Source: Falsirhodobacter sp. alg1
Lineage (GTDB): Bacteria; Pseudomonadota; Alphaproteobacteria; Rhodobacterales; Rhodobacteraceae
NCBI RefSeq assembly: GCF_000739715.2
Contig: NZ_BBJC02000002.1
Span: 26,731-90,730, forward strand
Direction: 5' to 3'
Length of the DNA: 64,000 nucleotides
In this document: positions 10,211-18,139 of the stretch, piece by piece
Layout: every line of letters begins with the position of its first letter
How positions within the stretch are numbered: position 1 is the first letter of the stretch
Notes under the pieces: model-generated
The model's database searches: none
Seen by the model: the letters and a program-made list of their open reading frames with translations, nothing else
What the model was told of the DNA's origin: nothing
Translations under genes and position numbers: made by a program

Positions 10211-11110
10211 ATGAAAAATAAAATGCACATCGCAGGCGTATCTGCTCTGGCGCTGATGATCGGCGCGGCAGCTCCGGCATTCGCGCAAACAGCGTCGGAC
10301 AGCATCGTTAACCCGAATGCAATCGACGACCAGATCGACCAACAGCGTTTTGACGTTGAGCAACAGTTCAGCCGTTCGTCGGACGAATACCGTTACGGCG
10401 CACCGGACGAGCGTCAGGGCCTGTCGGGCAGCGCATCGGTAGGCTACTCGGGCAACACAGGTAACGACGAAGGCCAGAACCTGAGCCTCGGCGCACGCCT
10501 GAGCCACGCAGCTGGTCCGTTCACGCAAAACCTGTCGTTCTTGATGCAGTACGAAGAAGACGACGGTGAGTCCGAAAAAGAAAAAGTTTTCGGTGTCTAT
10601 GACGGCATCTACAACTTCAACGAGCGCTTCTACGGCTTCGTAATGGGCCGCGTCGTAACCGACGGTCTGGCAGACGAAGTAAGCTCGGACGAGCGTGACG
10701 ATCTTCCGAACCTGACCGATGACGAAATCATCGCACAGTCGGTTGAACAGGATGCCTTCATCGGTGTTGGTCCCGGTTACCGCGTATTCAACCGTCCCGA
10801 CCTGACATGGCGTATCCAGGCCGGCGTTGGTCAATCGTACCTTGAGTACGGTGACGGTCGTTCGGTTTCCGAAGTTGGCTACGTTCTGTCGTCGCGCTTC
10901 TACTGGGCAATCAACCCGAACGTATTCGTAACCATGGATACCGACGCGTTGAACTCGGACGAAGCACTGCGTGCGAACAACGATCTGGGCATCAACTTCC
11001 GCGTTTCGGACTCGTTCTCGACACGTATCAGCTACCTGTCGGATTACAACGAAGGCCGCGCCATCCGCACGGACAACACGTTGGGTGTCTCGCTGGTTTA
11101 CGGGTTCTAA
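10211..11110 (+). CDS. DUF481-family outer-membrane beta-barrel protein
   Basis: 299 residues with a clear Sec signal peptide (MKNKMHIAGV start, cleavage after APAFA near residue 26). Alternating polar/hydrophobic strands of a barrel follow, with many Asp/Glu turns. The segment GLSGSASVGYSGNTGNDEGQ is typical of DUF481 (YdiY-like) salt-inducible outer-membrane proteins. The last residues end in an aromatic (VSLVYGF), the usual BamA recognition signature. It is monocistronic, with its own terminator and a good AAGGACAG site before the ATG. Codon choice is strongly biased (almost all Asn as AAC), suggesting high expression. The function of the family is not known. Confidence 0.85.
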   Translation: MKNKMHIAGVSALALMIGAAAPAFAQTASDSIVNPNAIDDQIDQQRFDVEQQFSRSSDEYRYGAPDERQGLSGSASVGYSGNTGNDEGQNLSLGARLSHAAGPFTQNLSFLMQYEEDDGESEKEKVFGVYDGIYNFNERFYGFVMGRVVTDGLADEVSSDERDDLPNLTDDEIIAQSVEQDAFIGVGPGYRVFNRPDLTWRIQAGVGQSYLEYGDGRSVSEVGYVLSSRFYWAINPNVFVTMDTDALNSDEALRANNDLGINFRVSDSFSTRISYLSDYNEGRAIRTDNTLGVSLVYGF

Positions 11111-11137
11111 GAAACCCGATCAGTCATCTGATCACGA

Positions 11138-11167
11138 AAGGGGGAGCGTTCGCGCTTCCCCTTTTTT
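11138..11167 (+). terminator. Rho-independent terminator after the DUF481 gene
   Basis: A stem of about 9 bp, GGGGGAGCG/CGCTTCCCC with one G-T wobble and a TTCG-containing loop, followed by six T. It lies 28 bases after the stop codon. Confidence 0.87.
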
Positions 11168-11232
11168 ATTGCGCTGATTTTGGGAAAAGTGACGGGCCCG
11201 CAGCGGCCGTGGAGGGAGAATTTTCCCGAGAG

Positions 11233-11247
11233 CCTGATTTAATCAGG
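11233..11247. repeat. Perfect 7+7 inverted repeat CCTGATT-T-AATCAGG
   Basis: A 15-base palindrome with a one-base centre in the 225-base gap between the DUF481 terminator and the convergent cysteine-synthase gene. The single-base centre makes it more like an operator than an RNA hairpin, but no promoter is obvious next to it. Nothing else was found in this gap apart from the cysteine-synthase hairpin. Confidence 0.45.
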
Positions 11248-11343
11248 TGGGAGCCAGGTACCAAGACCAGGATCTTGGCAGAGCCAGCCCCCTCGGAAGT
11301 GCTTATCGGCCACTGGAAAAGAGCCTCACACGAGAAGAGCAGA

Positions 11344-11377
11344 ACCCGTCACACCCCAGATAGGGGCTGACGGGTCC
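11344..11377 (-). terminator. Possible terminator hairpin downstream of the cysteine-synthase gene
   Basis: On the minus strand ACCCGTCA ... TGACGGGT forms an 8-bp outer stem that encloses an inner CCCC/GGGG pairing. It starts about 16 bases after the stop of the cysteine-synthase gene. There is no T run, so termination efficiency is uncertain. Confidence 0.45.
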
Positions 11378-11392
11378 GCATGCAAGGCAGGG

Positions 11393-12433
11393 TCAGATAT
11401 CTTCGAACACTTCGGGAATGGCGCGGGGCGCCTTGTCGAGCCATTCGGGAACCGGCAAGCCCTTTTCCTTCAGGAATTCGGGGTTGAACAACTTCGACTG
11501 ATAGCGATTTCCGTAGTCGCAAAGGATCGTGACGATCGTATGGCCCGGCCCGAGTTCGCGTGCCAAGCGCATGGCACCGGCAATATTGATGCCCGAGGAA
11601 CCACCCAGGCAAAGCCCCTCATCCTCCAACAGATCGAAGACGATCGGCAGGGCCTCGGCGTCGGAGATGCGATAGCTGTAATCCGGAGTGAAGCCCTCGA
11701 GGTTTGCAGTGATCCGCCCCTGACCGATCCCCTCGGTGATGGATGATCCGGGGGATGCGAATTCGCCTGTCGTATAGAAGGCATGCAGGCCCGCGCCTTC
11801 AGGATCGGCCAAGGCAATTTTCACACCTTTTGGCTGAAGTGCCATTGCCACACCAACCAATGTGCCGCCGGAACCTACGGCTGCGGCAAAGCCATCGACC
11901 TTGCCGCCGGTCTGTTCCCAGATCTCGGGGCCGGTGGTTTCGATATGGGCCTGACGGTTTGCCACGTTGTCGAACTGGTTTGCCCAGATGGCGCCGTTCT
12001 TTTCGGTCAGGGCCAACTTTTCGGCCAACCGTTGCGAGTAGCGGACATAATTGTTCGGGTTCTTGTAGGGCGCGGCAGGAACCTGAACGAGTTCGGCACC
12101 CGCAAGGCGCAGCATGTCCTTTTTTTCCTGGCTTTGCGTTTCCGGGATCACGATCACCGTGCGGAACCCCATCGACGCGCCCACCAGCGCAAGGCCGATA
12201 CCTGTGTTGCCAGCCGTTCCCTCGACAATGGTGCCGCCGGGCTTCAACGCACCGCGGGCAATCGCGTCACGAATGATGAATAGCGCTGCGCGATCCTTGA
12301 CCGACTGACCGGGGTTCAGGAATTCGCATTTTCCCAAAATTTCGCAGCCGGTCTCCTCGGATGCGCGGCGCAGCCGGATCAGGGGCGTGTTGCCGATCGC
12401 GTCGGCCAGATCTATGCGGGCGTGCATCTTCAT
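11393..12433 (-). CDS. cysK: Cysteine synthase-like PLP enzyme (CysK/CBS family)
   Basis: 346 residues of the fold-type II PLP family that makes cysteine from O-acetylserine and sulfide. The PLP lysine is K46 in PGQSVKDRA, and the phosphate-binding loop is GSGGT near residue 187. The substrate loop reads EGTAGNTGIGL instead of the usual CysK PTSGNTGI. A segment KNPNNYVRYSQRL and a longer C-terminus are also unlike enteric CysK. These features resemble a CBS-like subgroup that includes eukaryotic mitochondrial homologues, so the exact substrate is open. No cysE or cysM lies beside it. ATG at 12433 with GGAGGATGAAG upstream. Confidence 0.8.
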   Translation of the reverse strand: MKMHARIDLADAIGNTPLIRLRRASEETGCEILGKCEFLNPGQSVKDRAALFIIRDAIARGALKPGGTIVEGTAGNTGIGLALVGASMGFRTVIVIPETQSQEKKDMLRLAGAELVQVPAAPYKNPNNYVRYSQRLAEKLALTEKNGAIWANQFDNVANRQAHIETTGPEIWEQTGGKVDGFAAAVGSGGTLVGVAMALQPKGVKIALADPEGAGLHAFYTTGEFASPGSSITEGIGQGRITANLEGFTPDYSYRISDAEALPIVFDLLEDEGLCLGGSSGINIAGAMRLARELGPGHTIVTILCDYGNRYQSKLFNPEFLKEKGLPVPEWLDKAPRAIPEVFEDI

Positions 12434-12558
12434 CCTCCATTATTACCTATAAGGTGTAGGGTGGCGGCAGGGCGAACTCAAGCCATGGCGGTGCGGATGC
12501 CCTTGCAACGGGCTGTGTGGCGCGCAACAACTGGGGGAATTCCATAAGGAGAATGCCC

Positions 12559-13695
12559 ATGCCCATGCGCACCCGTGCCGCCGTCGCCGTTGCCGCCGGA
12601 AAACCTCTGGAAATCATGGAGGTAAACCTGGCCGATCCCAAGGAAGGTGAGGTTCTGGTTGAAATCAAGGCGACCGGTATCTGCCACACCGATGCGTTTA
12701 CCCTATCCGGTGCCGATCCCGAAGGAATGTTTCCCGCGATCCTGGGGCACGAGGGGGCGGGAATCGTTCTTGCGGTGGGGCCGGGTGTCAAAACGCTGAA
12801 ACCGGGCGATCATGTCATCCCGCTCTATACGCCGGAATGCCGGGAATGCCCGTCCTGCCTTAGCCAGAAGACAAACCTTTGCACGGCCATCCGCGGTACA
12901 CAGGGGCAGGGGCTGATGCCCGACGGAACAACCCGCTTCTCGATGCTCGATGGAACGCCGATCCTGCATTATATGGGCTGTTCAACATTCGCCAACCATA
13001 CCGTGGTTCCGGAGATCGCATTGGCGAAGGTGCGCGACGATGCGCCATTCGACAAGATCTGCTACATCGGTTGCGGTGTCACAACCGGCGTCGGGGCGGT
13101 TCTGAACACGGCAAAGGTCGAAATCGGGGCGAAGGCGGTCGTCTTCGGCCTGGGCGGGATCGGCCTGAATGTCATTCAGGGGCTGCGCATGGCAGGTGCC
13201 GATATGATCATCGGAGTCGATACGAATAACGAGAAGCGTGAATGGGGCGAGAAGTTCGGGATGACGCATTTCGTCAATCCGAAGGAAATCGACGGTTCTA
13301 TCGTCCAGCATCTTGTAGAGATGACCAAGACGCCGCTCGACCAGATCGGTGGTGCGGATTATTCGTTCGATTGTACCGGCAACGTACAGGTCATGCGCGA
13401 TGCCCTGGAATGCACGCACCGGGGCTGGGGTGTGTCCGTCGTGATCGGTGTGGCCCCCGCAGGTGCCGAAATCCAGACCCGCCCCTTCCAGCTGGTGACA
13501 GGACGGGTATGGAAAGGAACAGCCTTTGGCGGTGCCCGTGGCCGTACCGACGTGCCGCAGATCGTGGATTGGTACATGGAAGGTAAGGTGGAGATTGATT
13601 CGATGATCACCCATACCCTGCGTCTTGAAGATATCAACAAGGGGTTCGATCTGATGCACCGCGGTGAAAGCATCCGCGGTGTCGTGCTTTACTGA
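12559..13695 (+). CDS. frmA: S-(hydroxymethyl)glutathione dehydrogenase / class III alcohol dehydrogenase
   Basis: A 378-residue zinc-dependent enzyme that oxidises S-hydroxymethylglutathione to S-formylglutathione in formaldehyde detoxification. Catalytic zinc site: GICHTD and GHEGAGIV. Structural zinc site: [15 protein letters not shown] around residue 90. Rossmann motif: [12 protein letters not shown] near 195. The C-terminal [10 protein letters not shown] is diagnostic of class III. Three in-frame ATGs lie close together (12553, 12559, 12565). The AAGGAG at 12546 is best spaced for 12559. Followed within 4 bases by a cytochrome c gene, hinting that the two work in C1 oxidation. Confidence 0.93.
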   Translation: MPMRTRAAVAVAAGKPLEIMEVNLADPKEGEVLVEIKATGICHTDAFTLSGADPEGMFPAILGHEGAGIVLAVGPGVKTLKPGDHVIPLYTPECRECPSCLSQKTNLCTAIRGTQGQGLMPDGTTRFSMLDGTPILHYMGCSTFANHTVVPEIALAKVRDDAPFDKICYIGCGVTTGVGAVLNTAKVEIGAKAVVFGLGGIGLNVIQGLRMAGADMIIGVDTNNEKREWGEKFGMTHFVNPKEIDGSIVQHLVEMTKTPLDQIGGADYSFDCTGNVQVMRDALECTHRGWGVSVVIGVAPAGAEIQTRPFQLVTGRVWKGTAFGGARGRTDVPQIVDWYMEGKVEIDSMITHTLRLEDINKGFDLMHRGESIRGVVLY

Positions 13696-13698
13696 CAG

Positions 13699-14070
13699 AT
13701 GCGCTGCATAGCATTTGTCGCCCTGTTCCTGACGGCAGCACCCGCCTTTGCCGGTGATGTCGCGCAGGGGCAGGCGCTGTTCCGCCGCTGCATGGCCTGC
13801 CACAGCGCCGATGAAGGGGTGAACAAGCTTGGTCCATCGCTTCATGGAGTTTTTGGCCGGACTGTGGGCGCAATGGATGGCTATGATGCATCGTCAGCCC
13901 TGCAGGCGGCCGGAAACGGTGGTGCTGTCTGGGATGAGGACCTGCTGAGCGAATATATCAAACATCCCCGGGCAACGTTTCCGGGTACGAAAATGCTGTT
14001 CCCCGGCATCTCGAACGCCGATGATGTCGCTGATATCATCGCTTATCTGAAAGAGATTTCACCTGAATGA
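13699..14070 (+). CDS. Small periplasmic c-type cytochrome (class I)
   Basis: 123 residues with a signal peptide cleaved near AFAGD (about residue 18). One haem site CMACH lies at residues 31-35. A downstream methionine in TKMLFPGISNADD provides the likely sixth ligand. Size and motif spacing fit cytochrome c2/c550-like electron carriers. It begins 4 bases after the formaldehyde dehydrogenase gene and its stop overlaps gph as ATGA. In Paracoccus a c-type cytochrome gene is also linked to the glutathione-dependent formaldehyde dehydrogenase, so a role in C1 electron flow is plausible but not shown. Confidence 0.88.
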   Translation: MRCIAFVALFLTAAPAFAGDVAQGQALFRRCMACHSADEGVNKLGPSLHGVFGRTVGAMDGYDASSALQAAGNGGAVWDEDLLSEYIKHPRATFPGTKMLFPGISNADDVADIIAYLKEISPE

Positions 14071-14708
14071 CCAAATATACGCGCATCATCTTCGACCTTG
14101 ACGGGACCTTGGTAGATTCCCTGCCAGAGATTCATGCTGCTGCCGCCGAGACCCTGCGCGAAATGGGGTATGAGCCGCTGTCCGTGGAAACCATTCGTGG
14201 CTTTATCGGGCACGGAGTGGAGGCGCTGGTCGGGGACATCATGCATGCGGTTGGTGCAACGGCTGACAAGGCACGCTGGATCGATCGGTTCGGTGTGTAT
14301 TACCACAGCCTGAACGGCAAGCTTACGACCCCTTATGCGGGTGTGCCCGAACTGCTGGCCAAGCTGCAGCAGTCTGCAACCATCGGCGTTTGCACGAATA
14401 AACCGTTGGATCTGGCCAAGGATGTGCTGAATGCCCTGTCCTTGGGCCCGTTCCACACTATTATTGGTGGCGATAGCCTGCCGCAACGTAAGCCCGATCC
14501 TGCTCCATTGCTGGAAGCGGCGCGCCAGATGGGCGAGGGAGCCCTGCTTTATGTGGGAGACAGCGAGGTGGATGCGGCCACGGCCGATGCCGCAGGGGTG
14601 GATTTTGCCCTGTTTACCGGCGGCTACCGCAAGGCGGCAGTAGAAGAACTGCCGCACAAGCTGGTGTTCGATGATTATGCCGAGCTGGATCGCCTGCTAC
14701 ACGGCTGA
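14067..14708 (+). CDS. gph: Phosphoglycolate phosphatase, HAD family
   Basis: A 213-residue haloacid dehalogenase-type phosphatase. Motif I is FDLDGTLVDS at residues 9-18, motif II is CTNKP near 110, the lysine of motif III is in PQRKPDP near 140, and motif IV is VGDSEVDAATADAAG near 168. The family removes phosphate from 2-phosphoglycolate, made by RuBisCO oxygenation or DNA repair. Other small phosphate esters are possible substrates. It is translationally coupled to the cytochrome gene by ATGA. Confidence 0.88.
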   Translation: MTKYTRIIFDLDGTLVDSLPEIHAAAAETLREMGYEPLSVETIRGFIGHGVEALVGDIMHAVGATADKARWIDRFGVYYHSLNGKLTTPYAGVPELLAKLQQSATIGVCTNKPLDLAKDVLNALSLGPFHTIIGGDSLPQRKPDPAPLLEAARQMGEGALLYVGDSEVDAATADAAGVDFALFTGGYRKAAVEELPHKLVFDDYAELDRLLHG

Positions 14709-14716
14709 AACCACGA

Positions 14717-15298
14717 TCAGCGGCGGCGGTCACGCCGCGCGCTCATCGGTTGGAACGCAACCCCGACATGGGCCTCGCAATAGGGCTTTCCAGGGGTTGC
14801 GGGCAAACCGCAGAACCAGAATTCCTCGGTTGCAGGGTCGCCAATTGGCCATTTGCACGTCCGCTCGGTCAGGTCCATCAGTGTCAACTTCCGGGCACGC
14901 TTTTCAACCTCGCGTACAGAGGCCAACGCTTCGGGGCTGATCTCGTTCGCCGAAGGCTGCGGCGGAAGCGGTTGGCCTGCAGGTACGATAGGTTTGCGCA
15001 TCGGAATGGGCGGAGACGGCGGTGTCGGTGCAGCGGCGGGGGCCGCGCGAACGGGCTCCGGCTCGGCGCGGGCGGGCGCAGGTTCTGCTGCGCGAACAGG
15101 CTCGGGCGCAGGCTCGGCTGCCGGGGCGGCGGGCAATTCCTCACCCTCGCTGCCACGGTTCGACAGGCCAAGCCGGTGCACTTTGCCAATCACGGCGTTA
15201 CGCGTTACGCCCCCCAATACCTTGGCGATTTGGCTGGCCGACTGGCCTTCCCCCCACATCCGCTTCAAGGTGTCTACGCGTTCATCGGTCCAGGACAT
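14717..15298 (-). CDS. gcrA: Cell-cycle regulator GcrA
   Basis: A 193-residue protein starting MSWTDERVDTLKRMWGEGQS, the helix-turn-helix of GcrA, with SASQIAKVLGGVTRNAVIGK. GcrA is an alphaproteobacterial sigma70-associated activator that responds to CcrM methylation. The middle is a long Ala/Pro/Glu/Arg linker (residues 50-125) with PEPVRAA twice. The C-terminus has the conserved TCKWPIGDP and FCGLPATPGKPYCEAH. The open frame extends further upstream, but the family start and the GGAAGACCGAT spacing place ATG at 15298. It converges with gph, 8 bases apart. Confidence 0.93.
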   Translation of the reverse strand: MSWTDERVDTLKRMWGEGQSASQIAKVLGGVTRNAVIGKVHRLGLSNRGSEGEELPAAPAAEPAPEPVRAAEPAPARAEPEPVRAAPAAAPTPPSPPIPMRKPIVPAGQPLPPQPSANEISPEALASVREVEKRARKLTLMDLTERTCKWPIGDPATEEFWFCGLPATPGKPYCEAHVGVAFQPMSARRDRRR

Positions 15299-15598
15299 AT
15301 CGGTCTTCCACTCAGGGTTCCGCTTCGGGCATATTGTAGCCGGGCAAGCCGCGGAGATACAAGCGAGGGACGCATAATTCAAGCCCGCCGCGCTGAATCT
15401 GCTTGTCAAGGCGTAGATGGGCGGCTACCGAATTAGCCATGATCGTATGCAGCCCCCTTGCGAAACGCCCGCGACGTCGCTTCTGACGTCCCATCCCGCC
15501 GTTGCGCGGGATCCCACTGCGTATTGTCAGCCATATAATATTGACGTGCGTTCGGGGCCTTTCCATCCTTTTCCGCTATAGTATCAAGGATCCTTCCG
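15299..15598. other. Divergent promoter region between gcrA and argD
   Basis: Three hundred bases without a convincing gene. A perfect TATAAT (15534-15539) and a TATAGT (15577-15582, about 15 bases before the argD start) are present, but neither has a well-spaced -35. A TTGACG stands at 15541. I see no TTAA-N7-TTAA CtrA box here. An 84-codon minus-strand frame in this gap looks spurious. Confidence 0.5.
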
Positions 15599-16765
15599 AT
15601 GATTACCCCTGTCTTGCCGACCTATAACCGTGCGCCCATCGCCTTTGTCGAAGGCAAGGGCAGCTGGCTGACTGCGGAGGACGGAAGCCGATATCTTGAT
15701 ATGGGCGCGGGGATTGCCGTGAATGTTCTGGGCCATGCCGCGCCGGAACTGGTCGAGGCCATGACGGCGCAAGCGGCAAAATTGTGGCATGTATCCAATG
15801 TGTACCGCATTCCGGAGCAGGAAAAGCTTGCGACTGCACTGGTCGAGGCGACCTTTGCGGATACCGTGTTCTTTACCAACTCGGGCACCGAGGCCGCCGA
15901 ACTGGCCGTGAAAATGGTACGGAAATACTGGTACGAAAAAGGCCAGCCCGACCGTATCGAGATCTTTGCCTTTGACGGGGCTTTCCACGGTCGTTCTGCG
16001 GCGGCGATTGCGGCCTCTGGCGCGGAAAAAATGGTCAAGGGGTTCGGTCCTCTGTTGCCCGGCTTTGCACGGCTGGCATTCGGCGATATCGACGGGCTGA
16101 AAGCGATTACCGACAAGACCGCTGCGGTGATGATCGAGCCCATGCAGGGCGAGGGCGGTATCCGTGTTGCCCCCGATGCCTTTCTGAAGGCGCTGCGGGC
16201 GGCATGTGATGAAACTGGCGCATTGCTGGTGTTCGACGAGGTGCAATGCGGCGTGGGGCGTACGGGCAAGCTGTTTGCCCATGAATGGTTCGGCGTGACG
16301 CCCGATATCATGATGGTTGCCAAGGGTATTGGCGGGGGGTTCCCGTTGGGCGCGGTGCTGGCGACAGAAGATGCCGCCTCCGGCATGGTTGTTGGCACCC
16401 ATGGGTCTACCTATGGCGGTAACCCCTTGGGATGTGCGATCGGCGCACGGGTGATGCAGATCGTATCCGACCCGGCATTTCTGGCCGAAGTTGGCCGTAA
16501 GGGGGCATTCTTCCGCCAGAAGCTGGAGGGGCTGGTCGCGTCCCACCCCGATGTGTTCGAGGAAGTGCGCGGGCAAGGGCTGCTGGTCGGCCTGAAATGT
16601 GTGAAGCCTGCCACGGATGTCGTGGCCGCAGGCTATGCACAGCATGTTCTGACGATAGGCGCGGCAGATAACGTCGTGCGCCTTTTGCCAGCGCTGAACA
16701 TCACGGATGAGGATCTGGCCGAGGCCGTGGATCGCTTGGACCGTGCGGCCTCCGCATTGGCGTGA
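15599..16765 (+). CDS. argD: Acetylornithine aminotransferase
   Basis: A 388-residue class III PLP aminotransferase that converts N-acetylglutamate semialdehyde to N-acetylornithine in arginine synthesis. Landmarks: NSGTEAAELAVKMVRKY near residue 98, FHGRSAA, IEPMQGEGG near 180, LLVFDEVQCGVGRTGK near 210, and the PLP lysine in MMVAKGIGGGFPLGA near 242. THGSTYGGNPLGCA is also typical. It may also serve N-succinyldiaminopimelate in lysine synthesis. AAGGATCC precedes the ATG. Directly followed by argF, 28 bases on. Confidence 0.93.
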   Translation: MITPVLPTYNRAPIAFVEGKGSWLTAEDGSRYLDMGAGIAVNVLGHAAPELVEAMTAQAAKLWHVSNVYRIPEQEKLATALVEATFADTVFFTNSGTEAAELAVKMVRKYWYEKGQPDRIEIFAFDGAFHGRSAAAIAASGAEKMVKGFGPLLPGFARLAFGDIDGLKAITDKTAAVMIEPMQGEGGIRVAPDAFLKALRAACDETGALLVFDEVQCGVGRTGKLFAHEWFGVTPDIMMVAKGIGGGFPLGAVLATEDAASGMVVGTHGSTYGGNPLGCAIGARVMQIVSDPAFLAEVGRKGAFFRQKLEGLVASHPDVFEEVRGQGLLVGLKCVKPATDVVAAGYAQHVLTIGAADNVVRLLPALNITDEDLAEAVDRLDRAASALA

Positions 16766-16793
16766 TCCGGCTATTATATTCCGAAAGTAGATT

Positions 16794-17720
16794 ATGAACC
16801 ATTTTCTTGATATCCACACCACCACTGCATCTGATCTGCGCGGCATGATCGACGGCGCATTGGCCATGAAAACCGCGCGCAACGGCCGCCCGAAGGGGAC
16901 CGCGGATGATGACCAGCCGCTTGCCGGTCATATGGTCGCAATGATCTTTGAAAAACCATCCACCCGTACCCGTGTTTCGTTCGATGTGGGGGTGCGGCAG
17001 ATGGGCGGACAGACGATGGTGCTGTCGGGCAGTGAAATGCAGCTTGGTCATGGCGAAACGATTGCCGATACGGCACGTGTTCTGTCGCGCTATGTCGATC
17101 TGATCATGATCCGTACCTTTGAAGAGGCGACTCTGCACGAGATGGCCGAATACGCCACCGTGCCGGTCATCAACGGGCTGACGAACCGCACACATCCGTG
17201 CCAGATCATGGCCGATGTCATGACCTACGAAGAGAAGCGTGGGCCGATTGCCGGCAAAAAAGTGGTATGGGCAGGTGACGGAAACAACGTCTGCGCCAGC
17301 ATGATGCATGCCGCCGTGCAGTTCGGTTTCGATTTCACGTTCACCGGTCCCTCGACACTGGACCCGGAGGCTGAATGGCAAGGCATGGCCCGCAAGGCCG
17401 GAATCGGCTTTTCGGTGGAGCGTGATCCGGCCAAGGCAATCAAGGGCGCCGATCTTGTGGTGACGGACACATGGGTTTCCATGCATGATCCGGAATCCGC
17501 CAAGGAACGGCGCCATAACCAGCTACGCCCGTATCAGGTGAACGAGAAGCTGATGGCTCTGGCAAATCCGGATGCGCTTTTCATGCACTGTCTGCCTGCA
17601 CATCGGAACGACGAAGCGACGAGCGAAGTAATGGACGGACCGCATTCTGTCATTTTCGATGAGGCGGAAAACCGTCTGCATGCGCAAAAGGCCATCATGC
17701 GCTGGTGCCTGGGTGTCTGA
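16794..17720 (+). CDS. argF: Ornithine carbamoyltransferase
   Basis: A 308-residue transcarbamylase that makes citrulline from ornithine and carbamoyl phosphate. Carbamoyl-phosphate site: [13 protein letters not shown] near residue 58. Further motifs are [18 protein letters not shown] with [15 protein letters not shown] (family usually has the DTWxSMG type), and FMHCLPAHR near residue 265 with the catalytic cysteine. The ribosome-binding site is weak (CGAAAG), so it probably depends on transcription and translation from argD. Its stop lies within the next gene's first codons. Confidence 0.93.
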   Translation: MNHFLDIHTTTASDLRGMIDGALAMKTARNGRPKGTADDDQPLAGHMVAMIFEKPSTRTRVSFDVGVRQMGGQTMVLSGSEMQLGHGETIADTARVLSRYVDLIMIRTFEEATLHEMAEYATVPVINGLTNRTHPCQIMADVMTYEEKRGPIAGKKVVWAGDGNNVCASMMHAAVQFGFDFTFTGPSTLDPEAEWQGMARKAGIGFSVERDPAKAIKGADLVVTDTWVSMHDPESAKERRHNQLRPYQVNEKLMALANPDALFMHCLPAHRNDEATSEVMDGPHSVIFDEAENRLHAQKAIMRWCLGV

Positions 17721-18132
17721 TGACGATGCGATCCGAAGGGCGACGCTAAGCGCCGTCCTTTGTGTGATCCTTGCCTATGGCCTGACGATCATGGTCAGCG
17801 GGATCGGATTGATGCGTCTGGGGGCCATGCCCGATGAGGCGCTGCTTGGGCTGGGATATGTATTGGCTGCAGCCCTGTTGTTATGGGGCAGAACAATCGG
17901 GTTCTGGGTGCTGACAGGCACAGTGGCCGCTGCCGTGGTTCTGGCAATTCTGCAGGGCGGAGGCGGTTTGGCCCGCTATTACGCATTGCGCGGCCCCTTC
18001 GTCGCCTGTGTGGGGCTGGCAACCCTCGGGTATACGCTGCCATCACGTGTCGCAGTGTCACGGCGAAGCTTCTTCGCCGTGACACTGGGGGCGCCTTTCA
18101 TCATGGCGACGGTGATCGCCGCCACGATCTAG
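17713..18132 (+). CDS. Small inner-membrane protein of unknown function
   Basis: A 139-residue protein with about four hydrophobic helices (near residues 10-30, 38-55, 60-80, 90-105 and a C-terminal one), starting at GTG 17713, which overlaps the argF stop by 8 bases. The frame could open earlier inside argF, but that would only add a shadow of argF. I do not recognise a family. Linkage to argD-argF suggests cotranscription, not function. Its 3' part contains a remarkable 16-bp perfect inverted repeat (18053-18087). Confidence 0.6.
   Translation: MSDDDAIRRATLSAVLCVILAYGLTIMVSGIGLMRLGAMPDEALLGLGYVLAAALLLWGRTIGFWVLTGTVAAAVVLAILQGGGGLARYYALRGPFVACVGLATLGYTLPSRVAVSRRSFFAVTLGAPFIMATVIAATI
18053..18087. 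repeat. 16-bp perfect inverted repeat with 3-base loop, inside a coding region
   Basis: The left arm CAGTGTCACGGCGAAG (18053-18068) is exactly complementary to the right arm CTTCGCCGTGACACTG (18072-18087), with CTT between. It is the longest perfect hairpin I found in the window and lies 45 bases before the end of the small membrane-protein gene. It has no T run on either side. Confidence 0.85.
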
Positions 18133-18139
18133 GCGTGTC

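Noticed and set aside
12445-12455. ACCTATAAGGT palindrome upstream of the formaldehyde dehydrogenase as a regulator site
   Set aside because: Only 4-base arms; this short a palindrome is expected by chance.
15312-15566. An 84-residue minus-strand protein between gcrA and argD
   Set aside because: Arginine-rich composition without family resemblance and no ribosome-binding site; it overlaps the gcrA upstream region.
15534-15582. TATAAT and TATAGT as argD promoters
   Set aside because: Neither has a -35 at 16-18 bases, so I list them only as bases in the gap.
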